Below are positions 60,201 through 64,000 of a DNA stretch of 64,000 nt, piece after piece. Both the position numbers and the translations under genes were made by a program. This stretch comes from Acanthosoma haemorrhoidale. Taxonomy: Eukaryota; Arthropoda; Insecta; Hemiptera; Acanthosomatidae. The first letter of the stretch is position 1. Each line of letters opens with the position of its first letter. The stretch lies in contig OV884013.1 of NCBI GenBank assembly GCA_930367205.1, positions 91,761,333 to 91,825,332 on the forward strand. The letters run 5' to 3'. The notes under the pieces are model-generated. The model was not told the DNA's origin and ran no database searches. It saw only the letters and a program-made list of their open reading frames with translations.

Positions 60201-63200
60201 TTAGCACTCTTTGCATCCAGGAGAGAAATATCTACATATGCTCCAACTAAAGTTAGCCTCTTGAGTTCGCTAGGATTCCTTATGGCATACTGCAAATCTA
60301 TATATTGACATTTTCATATGTTTGGAGAGTGTATGGCCTAATAAACTAAACTGGGCCAGGATAGATAAGCTATTATGAGTATGGCCATTTTTAGCTGTTT
60401 CAATGCGATGGGACATTTTAGCCAACAGGGAGGGGCAACCTATCCAGGGTACTGTGACCTGACCCAACCCTCTAACTGCTGCTTCAAATTCAGAACAATC
60501 CAAACCAAGCAGTGTTCAGTTTTTTTTATTGAGTGGAAGGTATTGTTTTAATAATCATTTTGTCTATGTATAAACTAAATAATTTTCTTATGGCTATTTT
60601 GTGTAAGAAAAAGAAGCAAATATAGCAGAAAAGAGAAGGAAGGAAGGAATGAGTTAAAGAGAAAAAACAATAAAGTTAATGAGTTAGAGGCTTACATTGT
60701 GTTTTCGATTCCTTGGAAGCTGTCCCTTCAGTCTTAATGTTACCCTTACCTAAAAATGTACACACCATGTTGTCTGCATGCATATATTTAATTGCAATAT
60801 TAATAAAAAAAATATCAGCTATGTTTTTGTTGTTTTTTAATTAAAAAAAGCATTCAATTGAGCAATGCGTTAAAAATTTCATTATTAGTTGAATAATTTT
60901 AGCCAAAGATTAAATCATGATCTTTACAAATGAATATTTATTCAAGGGTGATAAGCAGCAGAAAAGGGTTGAACCAATTAAAATAAAATTAAGTAATCAT
61001 AACCAGAAAAATAAAATGGAAATAGGAAAGTAATTAAGATCAAGAAAATAGATATTCATTTGTAACAAAAATAAATTATATTGATGCAGCAAAATTTAAG
61101 AATTATTAATTAGTTAAATAAATGGTGGCATATATATTTTTTTTAACACATTCCAAGTACCTGCAAGATCAAGAATCAATGAAACTTTAAACTAACTTGG
61201 GTGCTTTTTGAAAGAGGCTATGAAGATTTATTAGGAAAAAAAAATCTATTTTCCAGCCATGAAAATTTCTTTATTGTCTTACTGTGCTCATTTTAAAAAT
61301 GTAAGACACAGTTTTTAACCCAAAATTTGGAGCATCTTATATACTGAATTAGTGAATACATTTTTCATTATCATGGTATGATGTAGCAGTTAGCAAAACT
61401 GATTCATGATAAGGAACATCCTGGAATATTTCTAAATGAAAATTAATTTACTTCAAGAGTAGAAGGTTGATGAAAGATAATTGATAGGTTTTCATCAAAT
61501 ATATTAATGGAAAACTTTTCAGCATACATACTTCTACATCAGATCCTGATAACACGAAAATAATGTAGGTGTTAAACATGATTGGTAATAATTGCAACAA
61601 AAGTTACGTACATAGGAATACAAACAAAATGGGTGTAGATATAAGTGCAGTATCTCTGGGTAGCTGACAGCAGCTAATGGTTTACAAGTATAAATTACAA
61701 AAATATAGATAATAGATGAATGAGCATATGTATGACCAATATAGCTTAGAAAGTATGGAGAACTTCCCCCTCCCTTTCACTGGAGGGTCGAAAAGGAACA
61801 TAGGAAGTGGAAGGACCACCTTAGCGACTGGACCAACAAGGCACTGAATACAAGGTGGACCAATACCACAAAGAGAAGTGCCCTCAGGAAGTACTTCCCC
61901 TCATTTAAGGACAAGCTGAGAATGAAGTGGGCCTCACCTCACTACTGGTCTTTCAAGGTGCTATCGGGACATGGCTGATTTCGATCCGAGCAGCATAAAA
62001 TAGAGATAGAGCCAAACTGCCCACTTCGTGTGGACAGAGATGCTGCACAGCATAGTGTGCTCGCCTTATAACAGACTAGAGCATGAATACTCCACTCAAC
62101 CAACTAGTATGGCTTGGAAGTCTCTGACTTGCAGTCACTGGTAAACAAGGAGTACTCCAGGGTCTTTCTATTCTTTGTTCAGAATTGGAAGGAGATGCAG
62201 AGGACAGGGCACTTCATCGTTTCTATGATGTGAAGTGAGGGGTAAGCTTACAAGCGATGTTTGCTTTTTGATACAGTAGGTGGCTAGATAAATAATTTAG
62301 GACATGTTCTGTATAAGTGGGATTAGTGTTTCAATCAGTGGTGATTTTGTTATTAATGTTTCTTACTAAGAGAAGGTCTAAAAAGGGGAGTTGGTTGTTT
62401 GTTTTGAGTTCAATAGTTAAATTTAGGTGGTAATCGGAATTGAATGCATTTAGAATGGGTGTGAACTATTTGGGGCCTAGAACCACTAACATATATTTAA
62501 TAAAAAGGATCTGGCCAGGAAATTTCACAAGGACAGATACAGGTCATTAATAACAATATCTATGTCTGGGGTTGAAATTACAAGGCTTTAAATTTATTTT
62601 AGAAAGATTTGGTTTATACTGAAATAACCTGTATTCATCAACAATAATATTTGCCCACAAATTGTTATATTTTATTACACACACTAGTGCCTTCAACAGC
62701 TCATGCTACCTTTTTCTAGTGCTAATAATGGTGCTGATCAGGGTGGTGTCTGATCTAATCTGTAGTATGTAGGGAGACATACATTAGTGTGTATAATAAA
62801 ACATAACCATTTGTGGGCATACATTGTTGTTGATGAATACAAACTCAACACATATTTTTACTACACCACTTTGATATTTCATTTTCAGGCCACTGGTCAA
62901 GTTTATAAAACATAGATCTTCTAAAAATCCTAAGAATATACAAAACTATCTTAAAAAAAATGAATAATCTACTAACTTACCAATACTAGACTGGGATGAT
63001 GAATGACTTACAACAGGTAAAGGGACATTTTTTTGTTCTGGTAGTCTCGGTTCCTCTACCTCCACTACGAATGTGCTTGAGCAAACGGTGCAGCTAATCA
63101 GAGTACCTGAATTGAATGATCATAACATAAATATCTAAACAGAATAAATTATGAAGGTAAACAGTAACTAGAAATACTATAAAGATAAAAAAAAGTTAAC

Positions 63201-63975
63201 AAAATTGGATGAAACCTCTTGTTTTGAAAGCGCTGGGGGTGTCATGGACGAACAGAGTTGCACACTTTATACATTTGTAAGTTTTTTGGTTCATACCGCT
63301 CAATGGTCTTGCCTCGAGAATGCTGTACATTTTCTTCAGTAGTACCTGTTAAACATGGTCAGATAAATACAAATTATTAACAGCAGATTAATACACAAAA
63401 AATTTCTGAGCGCAAAGAGAGAGGCTCTACTTCCAATCAGATATGGGTGCAATTGTCTTTCATCTGTCATGAAAATAGTACAATAATGGAATGTAAAATA
63501 ATAATAACTTTTAACATTATATTCAATGAACCTCTGGATTGTGAGAAGCTTTCACAAGTAATCACCTAGAAGCTATTCAACATTTAAAGCTTTGATTTTT
63601 CAACATTGTTCAGGAAATATTAAAGAAATTGTGAATTTAATGCAGTCTGAGCTGGGTTTAACATTTTAGCTCTTGATATTTTTTTATAATTAATATTCAG
63701 TGAATGAAATGGTTTGATAAATAAAATAAAGTAATTTTGATCAAAGTTACCAAGAATTTTTTTTCACAATCATTTAATGAGTATTTAAGGAACTCAAGAC
63801 TATGAGCCATTCATCTTTTGATGTTATTCCTTTTACAAGGATTCTACAACCTTTATTTCATAAATAAAATTAAGATTCCAATTAATGAAAACAAATTATA
63901 GTGGTTAACACAAAAAATATTTATATAAATACCCGTCAAACAGCTTTCAATAGCTATTAGCAGTCCAAGTGACTC
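45263..63975 (-). CDS. C-terminal part of an STK11-interacting-protein-like gene (13 exons, 5' end beyond the window)
   Basis: Exons: 63933-63975, 63216-63345, 62981-63106, 60696-60749, 57276-57402, 55822-55952, 55523-55645, 55265-55419, 54261-54358, 54004-54176, 53671-53832, 50846-50988, 45263-45436 (stop). Phases agree at every junction apart from one apparent extra base in the second listed exon. Order of regions: a zinc ribbon (YKCIKC ... SCTVC) split over two exons; a Ser/acidic linker with SDIEVISNPSQSSIEVLD; then a PH-like region with LFEDDNEGLLMIARCHLW, GCIVISNLKIYFL, DTCDWL and LLWQQGARLQI. This last pattern is what I associate with STK11IP (LKB1-interacting protein), a lysosome-associated partner of STK11; nischarin-like proteins are the alternative. 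The junction after 57276 uses a GC donor (AGCAG|GCAAGG). The last intron (5.4 kb) holds a large palindrome. The exon structure is firm; the name is moderate. Confidence 0.6.
45437..46540. other. 3' part of the last intron, no gene seen
   Basis: Intronic to the STK11IP-like gene. A somewhat GC-richer stretch at 46.02-46.40 kb looks like an old repeat but has no recognisable domain. An open frame at 45762-46034 is not supported. Confidence 0.4.
46630..47195 (-). repeat. LTR-like unit L1
   Basis: Read on the minus strand: AACTGGCATTAAATAACCAG, AGTCAAGAAGGCAGCGGG, a TATA-like ATATAAAAAGG, a GC-rich middle, CACTGGCCAGTAT, then AATAAAACCAATATTCC with TTTGCCAGAAGTTTCCTA and TTAACAGAACCCTGAGATAACG. 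The order of promoter then AATAAA resembles U3-R-U5 of an LTR. Confidence 0.6.
47205..47770 (-). repeat. LTR-like unit L2
   Basis: Directly behind L1 in the same orientation, with the same series of motifs: AACCAGTTGAAAG, GGCAGCGGAGAG, a TATATGATCC box, CCACTGGCCAGTAT, AATAAAACCATTATTCC and AACAGAACCTTGAGATAACG. It differs from L1 mainly in its GC-rich middle. Confidence 0.6.
48085..48530 (+). repeat. LTR-like unit R1
   Basis: Plus orientation: caactggcattggaaa, gtcaag-like aatcaagaaggcaact, TATA-like gtataagaacg, a GC-richer middle, ctggccagtagt, then a degenerate end with attaacagaacc and cctcagatt. It is the most diverged full unit. Confidence 0.55.
48776..48965. repeat. 99-bp tandem duplication ending in (GAA)n
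   Basis: Two copies of cagaagagaattttctttga...gagaaataaggaagaagaag start at 48782 and 48881. Each ends in a GAA microsatellite of different length. A minus-strand open frame here (48739-49032) is a product of this repeat, not a gene. Confidence 0.9.
48990..49090 (+). repeat. Partial LTR-like unit R2 (3' end only)
   Basis: Carries only the terminal part of the unit: ttgtaattaaattcacc, tttgccagaattatttattta and agcagaacctaaaacctcag, aligned with the ends of R1 and R3. Confidence 0.5.
49340..49860 (+). repeat. LTR-like unit R3
   Basis: Well preserved, mirroring L1: aacaactggcctttaataac, gttgaaagtcaagaaggcag, TATA-like agtatatatgagcc, acactggccagtataatacg, aataaaaccaatattcc, tttgccagaagtttcctaat, aacagaaccctgagataacg. 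The middle holds an exact 20-base direct repeat, gagacgctaaggcgcctcat, at 49501-49520 and 49553-49572. Confidence 0.6.
51010..51060. repeat. 51-bp dispersed duplicate, copy A
   Basis: gaatgttacaagcagcccat followed by aaaataattatatgttctcc and acacaaaatta. The same 51 bases recur at 51950-52000 with one substitution. Copy A starts just upstream (in gene orientation) of the acceptor of the exon at 50846-50988. Confidence 0.9.
51950..52000. repeat. 51-bp dispersed duplicate, copy B
   Basis: Direct copy of 51010-51060, 940 bases away in the same intron, differing at one position (atgttc versus atattc). Confidence 0.9.
52001..53670. other. Intron of the STK11IP-like gene, no further feature
   Basis: A slightly GC-richer part at 52.7-53.4 kb may be an old repeat, but nothing is identifiable. 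Confidence 0.4.
54777..54845 (-). repeat. tRNA-derived SINE-like segment
   Basis: On the minus strand an A-box-like taactcaatgataga (54820-54834) precedes a B box ggtttgaatcc (54782-54792) at tRNA-like spacing. The acceptor and anticodon stems are not convincing, so a tRNA pseudogene or SINE head is the likeliest reading. Confidence 0.5.
56186..57060 (+). pseudogene. Mariner transposase pseudogene (first copy)
   Basis: Begins MSEQEVTLSAAQWVIIKFLT and continues with TLSQNQV and, after frame breaks, YTIICKHLGFQRIS, VPTLLTKNQKQAR, DETWVYHY and LEEIHCEI. These are mariner transposase blocks in order, including the first Asp motif (DETW). Several stops and frame changes make it inactive, and no terminal inverted repeats were found. 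It lies in an intron of the STK11IP-like gene. Confidence 0.8.
57464..58402 (+). mobile_element. Degraded mariner element with both TIRs, 939 bp
   Basis: The left end ATGGGGTGAGTCATAAAAAT and the right end, read inward from the opposite strand as ATGGGATGAGTCATCAAAAAT, are matching inverted repeats. TA dinucleotides stand directly outside (57462-57463 and 58403-58404), as expected for mariner target duplications. Inside, frames with stops encode RQVCQQLL, RIVTCD, then SQDLAPSDYHLFRS, EEVQNGVAEFF and RWQKTIEHN, the C-terminal part of a mariner transposase (SPDLAPSDYH with its catalytic Asp). The N-terminal part is mostly unreadable. It belongs to a different subfamily from the copy at 56.2 kb. 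Confidence 0.85.
58611..58720 (-). repeat. tRNA-derived SINE-like segment next to a mariner-like terminus
   Basis: On the minus strand TATGGCTCAATTGG (A box, 58692-58705) is followed by GAGTTCGATTG (B box, 58650-58660). At 58611 the plus strand reads agggtgagtcaaaagtag, close to the terminus of the mariner at 57464. No second terminus was seen. Confidence 0.45.
58730..60690. other. Intron sequence of the STK11IP-like gene
   Basis: No exon found. A GC-richer block at 60.28-60.50 kb has a minus-strand open frame of 77 codons that may be a worn transposable-element fragment, but no domain is recognised. Confidence 0.4.
61765..62240 (+). mobile_element. 3' end of a LINE (non-LTR retrotransposon), degraded
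   Basis: The plus-strand translation has NTRWTNTTKRSALRKYFP, then WASPHYWSFKVLSGHG, a stop, FRSEQHKIEIEPNCPL and DRDAAQHSVLAL. The LSGHG...C...DxAxH pattern is typical of the region after the reverse transcriptase/RNase H of R1/I/Jockey-type LINE ORF2. Stops show decay. Only the 3' part is present, as usual for 5'-truncated LINE insertions. Confidence 0.65.
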
Positions 63976-64000
63976 CTGATATGTTAGATAATACACATAT

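Noticed and set aside
60270..60503. 77-codon minus-strand open frame in a GC-richer block
   Set aside because: Looks like a worn repeat; no reverse transcriptase or RNase H motif could be identified, so no element was called.

Overview
The window is AT-rich (roughly 70% by eye) eukaryotic nuclear DNA. It has small exons, large introns with GT-AG borders, tetraspanins, a short ALKBH4, and many degraded DNA transposons of the Tc1/mariner, hAT and Merlin types. This suggests an arthropod, probably an insect, but the sequence does not fix the species. I see no prokaryotic features, CRISPR, rRNA or intact tRNA. Almost all real coding sequence lies in short exons; most long open frames are chance.

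Layout. 0.5-1 kb: remnant of a hAT element. 3.3-7.15 kb (minus): a spliced, apparently non-coding transcription unit with an NRF1-type palindrome at its 5' end. It carries three paralogous C/D-box snoRNA candidates that share one guide. 14.16-19.07 kb (minus): a five-exon, 329-residue gene derived from a Merlin/ISXO2-type transposase that has lost at least one catalytic acidic residue. 20.90-26.23 kb (plus): a complete four-exon ALKBH4 (286 aa), whose first intron holds a degraded repeat-type pseudogene. 28.14-33.59 kb and 35.36-39.93 kb (both minus): two tandem tetraspanin genes (274 and 237 aa) with the same five-exon plan. A Tc1 transposase fragment sits in an intron of the first. 45.26 kb to the right edge (minus): the 3' thirteen exons of a large gene whose C-terminal part resembles STK11-interacting protein. 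It runs off the window.

The last intron of that gene contains the most striking structure, a roughly 3.4 kb imperfect palindrome (46.5-49.9 kb). It is built from repeated LTR-like units, each with a TATA-like box, an ACTGGCCAGT-type core and a polyadenylation-type end, in opposite orientations about a centre near 47.88 kb. Other introns of the same gene contain two mariner remnants (one 939 bp long with both terminal inverted repeats and TA duplications), tRNA-derived repeats and the 3' end of a LINE.

The most interesting points for follow-up are the snoRNA cluster with covarying terminal stems, the domesticated Merlin transposase, the LTR-like palindrome, and a one-base frameshift in a zinc-ribbon exon near the right edge. 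All identifications come from reading the sequence; no searches were run.
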